From assembly GCF_016905445.1 (NCBI RefSeq), contig NZ_JAFEXF010000006.1, positions 62,001 through 126,000 of the forward strand: a stretch of DNA of 64,000 nt. Direction: 5' to 3'. A program made the position numbers and the translations under genes. The DNA comes from Streptomyces sp. G44 (GTDB lineage Bacteria > Actinomycetota > Actinomycetes > Streptomycetales > Streptomycetaceae). Below, one piece after another: positions 1 to 8,515 of this stretch. Numbering within the stretch: position 1 is the stretch's first letter; every line of letters begins with the position of its first letter. The notes under the pieces were generated by a model. The model worked only from the letters and a program-made list of their open reading frames with translations, made no database searches and was not told where the DNA came from.

Positions 1-20
1 GACGGCCCCGGAACCGGCGC

Positions 21-209
21 GTTCTCGGAACACCAGTACCAACCGGCCGCCCAGACGGAGGAACCGTGAACCCTGAGCCCGTTCCCACTCATCGCCCCTG
101 ATCCGAACAGCGGCGGCGGCCCCCGTTCCGCTCCCCGCCCTGCGGGCCGCAGCAGTCCGACGCCTGCGCGCGCCGCTCAGCACGACTGGATACGAGGTGG
201 GGGGCATGA
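21..209 (+). pseudogene. decayed leader-peptide gene upstream of ABC exporter remnant
   Basis: This stretch is recognisably homologous to 50094-50286. Both copies share a block around cggaacaccagtacc (copy 2 ggagcaccagtacc), then a GGAGGA ribosome-binding site, then a start codon (GTG at 66 here, ATG at 50143 there). In this copy the frame is stopped by TGA at 99-101. The same frame then resumes homology, ending RSARLDTRWGA against RSARPDTGWAV in the intact copy, and it overlaps the downstream ATG by ATGA exactly as in copy 2. So the peptide gene is broken here but its end and coupling are preserved. Confidence 0.5.
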
Positions 210-690
210 GCAGCGGTGACGAGGCGGACGGCGTCCGGTCGGGCTCGGTGCCCGCCCCGCGCGGCGCTGGGCTCCCTCTGCCGCCACCGCCGTACCGGGC
301 GGGCCGCACGACGGTGACATCACCGACGGCCTGAAGGAGGCGTACTGGTCCGTGGTACTTGGGCTCATGGCCCTCGGTGGCGGTGCTGCGCGAGCTGTTC
401 GCCGAGGGCCCCACTCCGGACAGGGTGCGCGCGGCCATCCCCCAACTCCTGGTCGTGGTCGGGTTCCTGGCCGTCCGGGCGCTGCTCGAGGCAGGCGTCG
501 CGGTCACGCAGGCCAGGGTGACGCCGAAGATCCGCACCGCGCTGGAGTGCGAGTTCCTCACCCTGACCGCACACGTGCGGCTGGAAGTCGTCGACGACGC
601 GGACTGACACGACGAGGCGTACCGGGCCAGTGACCGCGGGCTGTTCTACGCCCGGCAGATCGTCGGTCATGGCCCACGGGTCCGGCTGAT
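206..690 (+). pseudogene. ABC exporter transmembrane-domain remnant
   Basis: A degraded paralogue of the exporter at 50283-52310. The frame opening at ATG 206 stops at about 331-333. Exporter-like sequence continues in other frames: a segment reading LKEAYWSVVLGLMA, then, after a frameshift, VLRELFAEG through RLEVVDDAD at about 370-606. That piece ends in TGA where TGG or a Pro codon is expected, and a further ASDRGLFYARQIV stretch follows, resembling the REAADRGAQV region of copy 2. Only part of the membrane domain remains and no nucleotide-binding domain is present. At least two frameshifts and one nonsense change mark it as dead. Confidence 0.55.
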
Positions 691-780
691 GCGACAGCCG
701 CCCACCGGGCGGCCGACTCGGCGCTGCCGGACGAGGAACGCCAGGCCGTACCCCGCCTCGCCGCCAGCCACATCGCCTGA

Positions 781-1087
781 GGGAAGCCGAGGAGGTGCTC
801 CGTGACCTCCTTGACTGACTCCCCCGGCGCCCGGCCCGCGCTGTAGCGGCACCGCAACTTCCGCCGCAATCCGACCGGCCAGGCAGCCTGGCGTGACGGG
901 CAGCTCGATCAGCACCACGGCGATCCCGTGCTGGCGGCTGCGGGCGCGCCGGCCGCTCCCGTGTTCGCGGCGCGGACCGCATGTTCAGGCGTCCGCATGG
1001 CGCGGGAGCCGCTCGATCCCGGGTGAGTATGCGGTCCTGTCGAGATCGCGGGCTTTCCCACCCACCGGCAGACGCCTGAACCGCAGC
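781..1087. other. intergenic stretch with possible gene debris
   Basis: No convincing gene. A short open stretch on the plus strand (about 850-1026) has coding-like composition (RHRNFRRNPTGQAAW..., ending in TGA) but no start or recognised family. It may be the tail of another decayed gene. Confidence 0.3.
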
Positions 1088-1714
1088 TCAGTCGGTGGGT
1101 GTCTGGGGCTGCTCTGTTCCGGAAGTTTTCGCTGCCGGGGCGACTGCGGTGTAGAAGACCGAGTTGCCCTGCCTGGTTCGCTCCGCTCGGCCCTTGGCGA
1201 CCAGACCCTCCACCGTGGTCCGTACGACGGTGGTCTTGATGCTGCGCTCAGGGTGGGCCTGGGCGAGCGCGGTGGTGATCTCGGCGGTGGAGCGCGGTTC
1301 GCTCTGCTGGCGGAGGTGGGCGCTGATCAGTTCGACCAAGGTGGGCGCGTCCTGCGGTGTGCCCGGCTTGTCCGCAGCCGCCTTGGGTGTCTTCTTGGCT
1401 GCCTTGGCCTGGGTCCCGGAGCCTGCCGAGCTCTTCGCGGGGGCCGCACCGGACCTGCTCACTCGCTGAGCGGGCACCTGCTTCTTACGTGACGTCTTCT
1501 TGGCATGGGGCGCGGGCGTGTCAGGGGTCTCGAGGACCTGCTGCACGTTCTCCAGGACCCGGCAGTCCTTTTGCAGCACCCCCAACTTCTCCTGGAGCAC
1601 CGCCATTTCCGCCTCGATGCGCTGCTGCTCCTTGCGGTTCGCTTCCAGGTCCGCAGCCACCTGGGCGGCGTACTGGGCATGGACACCGGCGGTTGCCGAT
1701 GGGGCATTTGACAT
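1088..1714 (-). CDS. coiled-coil protein with C-terminal winged-helix-like domain
   Basis: 208 residues in three parts. Residues about 20-60 are a Glu/Gln/Leu-rich coiled coil. Residues about 65-120 are a Lys/Ala/Pro/Ser-rich linker of histone-like character. Residues about 125-190 look like a winged helix: a helix starting LVELISAHL, then STAEITTAL, then VVRTTVEGLVAKGRAERTR and a short hairpin. That layout suggests a DNA-binding regulator or nucleoid-associated protein, with the coiled coil giving dimers. No exact family was recognised. It lies downstream of the sugar-phosphate cyclase on the same strand, about 250 bases away, so they may be read together, but the gap is long enough for its own promoter. 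Confidence 0.7.
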   Translation of the reverse strand: MSNAPSATAGVHAQYAAQVAADLEANRKEQQRIEAEMAVLQEKLGVLQKDCRVLENVQQVLETPDTPAPHAKKTSRKKQVPAQRVSRSGAAPAKSSAGSGTQAKAAKKTPKAAADKPGTPQDAPTLVELISAHLRQQSEPRSTAEITTALAQAHPERSIKTTVVRTTVEGLVAKGRAERTRQGNSVFYTAVAPAAKTSGTEQPQTPTD

Positions 1715-1960
1715 AAACAGTGGCCTTTCGTGAGGAACTGGCGTACCTGTGCGCCGCAGAGCTCGTGCAACGGCTTCTCACCCCAGAGGGCGCTGTGCAC
1801 ACCCCTGGTCCCTTGCGTCCTGCCCGCGGCGGCAGTAGCCCCTGTGCGGGGTGAAGCGTACGCGCTGGCAACTCCGGCATCCGGGCGGCGTCAACTGCTA
1901 CGTGACCAGCTTCCCGTCCAGGAGACGCCTCCGACCAGGATGGCGGCAGCTGCTCATCCG
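1715..1960. other. intergenic gap
   Basis: 246 bases between the cyclase stop and the start of the winged-helix gene. No conserved gene was seen. It probably carries the promoter of the winged-helix gene. Confidence 0.3.
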
Positions 1961-3079
1961 TCAACCGGGGCGCAGGACATCGTCGAACGCCGCCCGGGCG
2001 GTGGTGTGTTCCGGCATGGGGGTGAGTGTGGCGGTGCCGGGGCGGGGGCTGACGACGAAGGAGGGGCGGCCGGGGGTGACCTTCTTGTCCTGCCGCATCA
2101 GCTCCCACATCTGCTCGAAGGAGACGGTGGCGTCCAGGCGGGTGGGCAGCCCCACCCGGGTGAGGGCGTCTCGCGTGTCGCTGACGATGCCGTCGGTGCC
2201 GGTGAGCAGTTCGCAGACGCGGGCCGCGTAGACCATGCCCAGGGCCACGGCTTCGCCGTGGCGCAGAGTGAAGCCGCTTGCCATCTCGATGGCCTGGCCG
2301 GCGGTGTGGCCGTAGTTGAGGTGCCGGCGCGGGCCGCGGTCGGCGACATCGTCGGCGAGGAGCCGCGCCTTGACCCGTACGCTCATCTCGATCAGCCGCA
2401 GATACCGCTCGGACTGCTGTGAGGCGGCACGGGCCGGATCGGGCAGGTCGTCGAGAATGGCGGGCTCCGCGATGAAGCCGCACTTGATGACCTCGGCAAG
2501 ACCGGAGCGCAGCTCGCGCGCGGGCAGGCTGGACAGGACCGTGTCGTCGGCCACGACGCGTTCGGGCTGGTGGAAGGTGCCGACCAGGTTCTTGCCCGAG
2601 GGCAGGTTGATGCCGGTCTTTCCCCCGATGGCGGCGTCCACCAGGGCCAGCAACGTCGTTGGCGCATGCACCAGGCGGGTACCGCGCTTCCGCGTGCCGG
2701 CGACGAAGCCGGCCAGGTCGGTGACCGTCCCGCCGCCGAGGGCGATGACCAGGTCGTTGCGCGTGAACTGCGCCTGGGCCAGCGCCTGGTAGCAGTGGTT
2801 CACGATGTCCAGGGTCTTGGCGTCCTCCCCGTCGGGTACCTCGATCACGACGTGTCGGGCCCCTGCCTCCGCGATGGCTCGAAGGGCTTCGGGGAACAGG
2901 GCCGCGACCGGGCGGCTGGTGATCACCGCAACGGTCCGGGCGCCGTCGACGGCCTCCCGCCATGTCCCGGTACGGTTCAGCTGCCCGGAATCGAACGCGA
3001 AGGGGTACGTGATGCTGCCGGCCCTGACCACGACGGTTCTCGGTACGGGCCGAACGGGTTCCTCCGCCATGTGGAGCAT
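1961..3079 (-). CDS. sugar-phosphate cyclase (3-dehydroquinate-synthase-like)
   Basis: 372 residues starting at ATG 3079, which has GGGAAGG five bases upstream; the open frame extends further but without a better start. It is an NAD- and metal-dependent sugar-phosphate cyclase of the AroB superfamily. Visible are the NAD-binding GGGTVTDLAG (about 115-124), TTLLALVDAAIGGKTG, KNLVGTFHQP, and the metal ligands E196 (GLAEVIK, with K199), H258 (LNYGHT) and H274 (LRHGEAVALG). The motif GHTxGHAIE of dehydroquinate synthases reads GHTAGQAIE here, so a catalytic His position is Gln 262. That and the absence of other shikimate genes suggest a specialised-metabolism cyclase (for example amino-dehydroquinate, inosose or valiolone type) rather than housekeeping AroB, but the substrate is not settled. 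Confidence 0.85.
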   Translation of the reverse strand: MLHMAEEPVRPVPRTVVVRAGSITYPFAFDSGQLNRTGTWREAVDGARTVAVITSRPVAALFPEALRAIAEAGARHVVIEVPDGEDAKTLDIVNHCYQALAQAQFTRNDLVIALGGGTVTDLAGFVAGTRKRGTRLVHAPTTLLALVDAAIGGKTGINLPSGKNLVGTFHQPERVVADDTVLSSLPARELRSGLAEVIKCGFIAEPAILDDLPDPARAASQQSERYLRLIEMSVRVKARLLADDVADRGPRRHLNYGHTAGQAIEMASGFTLRHGEAVALGMVYAARVCELLTGTDGIVSDTRDALTRVGLPTRLDATVSFEQMWELMRQDKKVTPGRPSFVVSPRPGTATLTPMPEHTTARAAFDDVLRPG

Positions 3080-3424
3080 GCCTTCCCTGACAGGGCGCCG
3101 CTCGCCGGGAACGAGGCCGCCCACGAGGTGCACATCGGCGGACAGCGGGGCCCGCGCTTGTTGTGCCGTTTCCACCCAGTGCACCGCGGCAGCCGGTGCG
3201 CAGCATGTCGTACTGAGCCGTCCGGCGGTGTTGTCAAGGACGGGGCTGCGCAGGGCGGGCAGCGGCCCGGCCCCGCACCTTCGGCGGCAACATCATCGAG
3301 ACCGGCACCGACTCCTACCCCTCGCCACCACCCGCGCCGACGCCCACCGTGAACGCGTTCACCCGGCCACAGGTGCCGGAGATGCCGCAGCCGCCCGCCC
3401 GGCACCGGCACCGGCACCGGCCCC
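3080..3424. other. intergenic stretch with possible transposition-helper remnant
   Basis: No intact gene. On the plus strand at about 3287-3350 the reading FGGNIIETGTDSY, followed after a one-base shift by LATTRADAH, resembles the tail of IS-associated ATPases as remembered; this is weak. Three copies of GGCACC occur at 3401-3420. Confidence 0.25.
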
Positions 3425-6175
3425 TCAGGGTTCTTGTCTTTCGCCGCCAGGAAGAGTTGGCCGACGCCCGACCCCGGGCCGCGCGCACGCGGGTTCCTTG
3501 AGCCGCAGCCGTGCCCAGAGGGTGTCGGGGCGCAGCGGGAGGGTGGTGAAGCGGATGCCGGTGGCGTCGCGCAGGGCGTTGGCCAGGGCGGGGGCGATGG
3601 GGTTGAAGGCGGCTTCACTGCCGGGTTTGGCGCAGTGCAGCTCTCCGGTGCCCGGGACGAAGCGGACGTCGGTGCGGGGGACGTCGGCGATGTGCGGGAC
3701 GGGGTAGGTGCGCAGGTCCTGCGTGGTGACGCGGCCCCGGTGATCGGTGCGCAGGTCTTCCGTCAGCGTGGTGCCGATGCCCTGGGCGACGGCACCTTCG
3801 ATCTGGCCGCGCAGTTGCCGGGCGTCCAGGACGGTGCCCGCGTCGCCGGCGTGGACCGAGTCCAGGAGGATGACCAGTCCGGTGGCCGGGTCGACGGCCA
3901 GGCGGATCCACTGGGCGTTCGCCGTCAGGCCCAGGGTTACGGCGGTGGCGTCGCAGGTCGCCGTGGCGGTGAGTGGCCGGCCGGTCTGGTGCGCGGTTTC
4001 GTACAAGGAGGTCAGGGGCAGGGGTCGGCCGCCGCAGTCGACGGTGTCCTGGTTCAGGCGGCAGTCGTCCGGGGCCGTACCGGTGTGGGCGGCCGCGGCG
4101 TCGAGGACGGCCGAGTGCAGGCGTCGGCAGGCGTCGTGGACGGCGCGGGCGGCGAGGGTGGAGCCGGTGGAGACGAAGCCCCCGGTGTCGTGGGCGAGCA
4201 GGTCGGTGTCACCCTGGCGGAGGTGGACGCGGTCGACTGTGGTGGCCAGGGCCGTGGCGGCGATACGGCGGTGCACGGTGGTGGCCTGGCTGCCGAACTC
4301 CGGGGCGCCGGTGCGCAGGTCGTAGGTGCCGTCGGCGCGCAGCGTGGCGCTCGCCTGGGCCAGGTGGCCGTCGTTGGGCGCGGTGGGGGTGACGGTGACG
4401 GCCATGCCCTCCCCCACCAGCCAGGACGGGCCGGGAAGCGCGGGCGGCGCGGCCCTGTGGTGGGCGCGGGCGTCTTCGATGAGATCCAGGCAGCCGGTGA
4501 TGCCGTGGTCGGCGACCGGCCCCAGGCCATCGGCCGTCACCGCCGGAGCGGACTGCCCCGGGCGCAGGTAGGCCCGTCGGCGCAGCGCCAGGGGATCGAG
4601 GCCAGTGGCGTGGGCGAGTTCGTCGAGGGCGGATTCGACGGCGAAGGCGATCTGGCCTGCGCCGTAGCCGCGGAAGGCGCCCGCCGGGACGTTGTGCGTG
4701 TAGAGCGCCCAGCCGTCGATCTGCATGTTGGGGCAGCGGTAGAGGTTCACGGCGTTGGCGCAGCCATGTCGCAGGACGTCGGGGGCGTGGTTGCCGTAGG
4801 CGCCGGTGTCGGACAGGACATGCAGGCGCAGGGCGGTGAGCGTGCCGTCGGAGCGGGCGGCGATCTTCACCCGGACCCGGAAGGGGTGGCGAGTGGTGGC
4901 GGTGAACTCCTCCGCCCGGGTGTACTCCAGCTTCACGGGCCGCCCGGTGCGCAGCGCGGCGAGCACCGCGACGTCCTCGGTGAGCATCTCCTGCTTCCCG
5001 CCGAACGCCCCGCCCAGCCGCGCGGCTGTGACGTGCAGCCGATCAGGTGACAGGCCGAATACCTCGGCCAGGCGCCGACGGGTCAGGTGTGGGGCCTGGG
5101 TGGTGGTATGGACGCGCAGCCGTCCCTCGTCGTCCTGCCAGGCGAGGGTGGCATGGGTTTCCAGTGCGGCATGCTGCACCCGGTGCGTGCGGAACGTCTC
5201 CTCGAGGACGTGGTCGGCTTCGGCCAGCCCGGTGTCGATGTCCCCGATGCCGATGTGCACCTCGTCGGCGATGTTCCCGCCGGGATGGACGTGGGGGGCG
5301 TCTGCCGACAGAGCGTGTTCCGGGCCGGTGACAACGGGCAGGGGCTGGTAGGTGACGCGCAGGCGCCGACAGCCCTCCTCGGCCGCGGCTTCGCTGTCGG
5401 CGACCACCGCCGCGACGCGCTGGCCCGCATGGCGCACGACGTCGTCCAGAACGCGGGTGTCGGCCGGGTCCGCATCGGCTCGTTCGTGCAGCGCGGTCGA
5501 GAAGCGCAGAGCGGGTGCGTCACGGTGGGTCAGTACGGCGTGGACGCCCGGCACGGCCAGGGCGCCGGTGGGGTCGATGCCGGTGATGCGGGCGTGCGGG
5601 TGCTCGGAGCGCAGCAGCCTGATGTGCAGCAGTCCGGCGGGCTCCGGTCGGTCGAGGGTGAAGCGTGCCCGGCCGGTGACGACATCCTCGGCCCCCACCA
5701 CAGTGTCCGCTGCTGTGAGCTGCTCGTCAGTGGTGCGGCCCTCACGACATGCCTGCACGGCTCGTGCAATGGACTGATAGCCGGTGCAGCGGCACACGTT
5801 GCCTTTGAGGCTCTCGGTGAGATCCGTGCCCTGGCCGTGGTCCAGGGCGGCGGCGGTCATGACGAATCCCGGGGTGCAGAAACCGCACTGGAAGGCGTGG
5901 GCGGTGGCGAAGGCCTGCTGCACGGGGTGCAGCGCGCCGTCCCGCGCCAGGCCCTCCACCGTCGTCACGCTCCGCCCCTCGGCGCGCAGGGCCGGGTAGA
6001 GGCAGCTGTGTACGGACATGCCGTCCACGTGCACGGTGCAGGCGCCGCAGTCACCGCTGTCGCAGCCCTTCTTCACTCCGAAGCAGCCCTGTTCGCGCAG
6101 ATAGGTGCGCAGGCACTGCCCGGGCCTCGGCCGCCCGGACGCCGGTCGGCCGTTGAGCAGGAGCGAGAAGGTCAT
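3425..6175 (-). CDS. molybdenum hydroxylase, fused [2Fe-2S] and molybdopterin subunit
   Basis: 916 residues of the xanthine dehydrogenase/aldehyde oxidase family. Residues 1-150 are the iron-sulfur part: plant-type cluster cysteines C38, C43, C46, C58 and the second cluster C97, C100, C128, C130 (GNVCRCTGY). From about 155 to the end is the molybdopterin-binding part, with GGAFGGKQE near 388 and FRGYGAGQ. Near 853, KPGSEAA stands where the family has KGxGEPP, so the catalytic Glu is kept but flanking residues differ. Small and large subunits are usually separate genes in bacteria; the fusion resembles E. coli XdhD-type proteins. The FAD subunit lies immediately upstream with a 4-base ATGA overlap. 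Substrate unknown; a purine or aldehyde is possible. No XdhC-type maturation gene is nearby. Confidence 0.9.
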   Translation of the reverse strand: MTFSLLLNGRPASGRPRPGQCLRTYLREQGCFGVKKGCDSGDCGACTVHVDGMSVHSCLYPALRAEGRSVTTVEGLARDGALHPVQQAFATAHAFQCGFCTPGFVMTAAALDHGQGTDLTESLKGNVCRCTGYQSIARAVQACREGRTTDEQLTAADTVVGAEDVVTGRARFTLDRPEPAGLLHIRLLRSEHPHARITGIDPTGALAVPGVHAVLTHRDAPALRFSTALHERADADPADTRVLDDVVRHAGQRVAAVVADSEAAAEEGCRRLRVTYQPLPVVTGPEHALSADAPHVHPGGNIADEVHIGIGDIDTGLAEADHVLEETFRTHRVQHAALETHATLAWQDDEGRLRVHTTTQAPHLTRRRLAEVFGLSPDRLHVTAARLGGAFGGKQEMLTEDVAVLAALRTGRPVKLEYTRAEEFTATTRHPFRVRVKIAARSDGTLTALRLHVLSDTGAYGNHAPDVLRHGCANAVNLYRCPNMQIDGWALYTHNVPAGAFRGYGAGQIAFAVESALDELAHATGLDPLALRRRAYLRPGQSAPAVTADGLGPVADHGITGCLDLIEDARAHHRAAPPALPGPSWLVGEGMAVTVTPTAPNDGHLAQASATLRADGTYDLRTGAPEFGSQATTVHRRIAATALATTVDRVHLRQGDTDLLAHDTGGFVSTGSTLAARAVHDACRRLHSAVLDAAAAHTGTAPDDCRLNQDTVDCGGRPLPLTSLYETAHQTGRPLTATATCDATAVTLGLTANAQWIRLAVDPATGLVILLDSVHAGDAGTVLDARQLRGQIEGAVAQGIGTTLTEDLRTDHRGRVTTQDLRTYPVPHIADVPRTDVRFVPGTGELHCAKPGSEAAFNPIAPALANALRDATGIRFTTLPLRPDTLWARLRLKEPACARPGVGRRPTLPGGERQEP

Positions 6176-7002
6176 GTCGGGCTCTCATCCGCCAGTGCCC
6201 GCCGTGTCTGCTCGGCCAGGTGGTGGATGAGGTGACGGCGCCACGCCGGGGCCCCGTGAACATCGTCCACGATCAGCTCCGCGCCGACCGATCGCTCGAT
6301 CTCGGTACGCAGCTCGGCCGGTGTGGGCAGCCGTTCGAAGGACAGGCATACGGGGTGTGTTGTGGCCGCGGTGAGTGTGAGCGCGAAGCGACCGGAGCCG
6401 GGGGCGATCGCGGCGATCACCAGAGCGGCTGAATGCCCGCCGGGCCGCAGGCTCACCCGGCGCAGCACCGTGCGGTGTGCCAGGGACGCGGCAGGCAGCC
6501 ACAGACAGCGCAGCATCTCCCCCGGCCGCAGATCCGTCCGTCCCGCTCCGGTGACGAATTCCCTTACGGGCAGTCGGCGTTCGCGGCCATCGGCCGTGCG
6601 CAGGACGCACACGCCGTGCAGGGCTGTTGCCATCGACACCATCGGTGCGGCGGGCAGAGCGAGACATACGTTGCCGCCCACCGTGGCGGTGTTCCACACC
6701 TTGAAGGACGAGGAGAACGCCCGGCAGCAGCCTGCCATCAGCGCGCGCGCATCCGGCCAGGGCCCGTCCGGTCGTACGGCGAAGGCCAGCAGTTCGGCCA
6801 CCGTACATGTCGCCGCGATCTCCAGGCCGCCCTCGTGGACGGTCAAGGGCTGCCAGTCCATCCGGCCCAGGTCCCACAGGCGCGTCACCTGCGGCTGGGG
6901 GGTGGAGAACAGCCAGGTGCCGCCGGCCAGCCATGCGTCCCCCGCCTCCCACCGCACACCGTCGCGTGGGTCGAGCACGGCCCGGACCTCCGCAAGATCC
7001 AT
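6172..7002 (-). CDS. FAD-binding subunit of molybdenum hydroxylase
   Basis: 276 residues starting at ATG 7002, with GGAGG about nine bases upstream. It is a molybdopterin-dehydrogenase FAD-binding protein (CoxM/XdhB type) that passes electrons from the iron-sulfur clusters to the final acceptor. AGGTWLF corresponds to the AGGTDL FAD loop, and [18 protein letters not shown] to the TIGGNLCxASPAAD loop. A CO-dehydrogenase-type C-terminal domain follows. It overlaps the Fe-S/Mo subunit by ATGA, so the two are translated together and should form one complex. Confidence 0.88.
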   Translation of the reverse strand: MDLAEVRAVLDPRDGVRWEAGDAWLAGGTWLFSTPQPQVTRLWDLGRMDWQPLTVHEGGLEIAATCTVAELLAFAVRPDGPWPDARALMAGCCRAFSSSFKVWNTATVGGNVCLALPAAPMVSMATALHGVCVLRTADGRERRLPVREFVTGAGRTDLRPGEMLRCLWLPAASLAHRTVLRRVSLRPGGHSAALVIAAIAPGSGRFALTLTAATTHPVCLSFERLPTPAELRTEIERSVGAELIVDDVHGAPAWRRHLIHHLAEQTRRALADESPT

Positions 7003-7085
7003 GTCCGTCCGCCTCCGCCTGACGTCGAACGGGCGGTTGCCCGCGCCCGCAACTGTGCCGACTCCCGGCCGGCGGGTGTGCGCTC

Positions 7086-7490
7086 TCAGTGGAGGCGGGT
7101 CCAGGGCTTGTCGCAGATCAGCTTCTTGCCCGGGCTGACGCATGAGGTCTCGTACACCTTGCCGTCAGTGGTGATGGCCTTGACCCACACGTTGTCTCCC
7201 TGCTCGCTGAGGGTGATGTCACAGGCGCGCGCGGGGTAGCCCTTGTTGTCGGAGAGTTCCTGCCACCTGATGTTCTTCGCCTTGCTGTCCCAAGCGCCGG
7301 CGTAGGCGTGGCCCTCGGCGAGGGCGACGGTGTGCTCCTCGTTCTTGTTGGGCGCGAAGGAGTCGATGGCCTGGCAGTGCGGCCCGCCGTGGCGGGGCTC
7401 GGGTGCGGCATGCGCCGGCGCGGTCAGGGCGGCCAGGGCCACGACGAACGGGGTCACGATGCTCACGGTGCGGCATGCGTTGGCAGTCAT
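7086..7490 (-). CDS. small secreted protein
   Basis: 134 residues from ATG 7490, preceded by AGAGGATC. A Sec signal peptide ends near the AHA-APE site (residues about 26-28). The mature part of about 105 residues has four cysteines (CQAID, ACDITL, TSCVSP, ICDKPW), likely two disulfides, and ends in PWTRLH. No family was recognised. It is transcribed toward the FAD subunit gene, 83 bases away, but need not belong to that operon. Confidence 0.7.
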   Translation of the reverse strand: MTANACRTVSIVTPFVVALAALTAPAHAAPEPRHGGPHCQAIDSFAPNKNEEHTVALAEGHAYAGAWDSKAKNIRWQELSDNKGYPARACDITLSEQGDNVWVKAITTDGKVYETSCVSPGKKLICDKPWTRLH

Positions 7491-7723
7491 TGATCCTCTT
7501 TGCTGATCGGGGGTTCGGCCCGGAACACTCACAGGCCCAGATCCCTCATCGGCGGTTGGGGTCAGACACTGAAGACAGCCGATGTGATGATCACTCCCAT
7601 GGTCGTACGGTCCTGTCCGGTGGGCACCGGTGGTCACGATCACCTTGCTCCCGCTCCCCGCTCCGGAGTATCCCCACAGGTGCTGCGGATGCCGCGGAAG
7701 GTGGCGAGCAGGAGCATGGGCAC

Positions 7724-8515
7724 ATGGACGATGACCACGGCGTCGTGCAGGCGCACCGGGACGGAAGCAGCCAGGTCAGCGCGGGCGGCACGGCGTCAGG
7801 CGACGCGACATCCCTGGCCCGGGCGGCGCGCGAGGCTGTCCTCGGCCATGGCTGGCACCTGATGTCCTCGGCCACGGTCTCGCGCTGCGTGGACGCCGGC
7901 CCCGGCGCGTGGGAGCGGTTCGCCGCGCACTGGGAAGAACTGGTGACGGATCCGTACGCAGCCGAGAAGGGTACGCGGCGTCTGCGGCGTTACGGGCAGT
8001 TCCTGCTGTCCCGGGACGGCGAGGTCGCGCCGTTGGGCCATGAGGCGTTCGTGCAGCCGGAGGACAGCAACCCCCTGTACGTGGATATCGAACGCCACTT
8101 CGAGCCACTGACCGAGGCGTTCCGGGCGGAACCGGTGCTGTACGCGCTGATCCGGCTCCTCGGCAGCGTGGCCGGCGGCATGGGCGATGCCGCTGAGTGG
8201 ATCGTCAGAGTGCATCCCTTCCGCGTGGTCGCGCAGGCGGACGGCCTGGCGCAGCCCACCCCTGAAGGGAGGCACAAGGACGGCGTCGACCTGGTGTCCT
8301 CGCTGCTGATCGGCCGTGCGAACGTGACTGGCGGCCGCAGCACGGTCTATGCCGCGGACGGCCGCGAGATCGCGGCCACCACGCTCAGCGAACCCGGCAG
8401 CCTCCTGCTGAGCGACGACCGGACGACGTGGCACGCCGTCTCGCCGGTCCGCCCGCAGGACACCGGCCTGCCCGGCCACCGCGATGTCCTGGTGACGACG
8501 CTCACCGCCCGCTGA
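7724..8515 (+). CDS. 2OG-Fe(II) dioxygenase family protein
   Basis: 263 residues from ATG 7724, with GGAG about nine bases upstream. It resembles the 2OG-Fe dioxygenase family that includes bacterial L-isoleucine 4-hydroxylase. The fold core is visible: a HxD iron motif (RHKDGVDLVSSLLIG), a middle strand region (GGRSTVYAADG), and the distal iron His (TTWHAVSPV), followed by HRDVLVTTLTAR, where an Arg binding 2-oxoglutarate is expected. The likely reaction is hydroxylation of a free amino acid or small metabolite; substrate not predictable. Its last 14 bases overlap the end of the convergent GCS2 ligase gene. Confidence 0.8.
   Translation: MDDDHGVVQAHRDGSSQVSAGGTASGDATSLARAAREAVLGHGWHLMSSATVSRCVDAGPGAWERFAAHWEELVTDPYAAEKGTRRLRRYGQFLLSRDGEVAPLGHEAFVQPEDSNPLYVDIERHFEPLTEAFRAEPVLYALIRLLGSVAGGMGDAAEWIVRVHPFRVVAQADGLAQPTPEGRHKDGVDLVSSLLIGRANVTGGRSTVYAADGREIAATTLSEPGSLLLSDDRTTWHAVSPVRPQDTGLPGHRDVLVTTLTAR

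Noticed and set aside
2985..3005. ggaatcgaacg resembling a tRNA T-loop
   Set aside because: Lies inside the cyclase coding region and no cloverleaf can be drawn around it.
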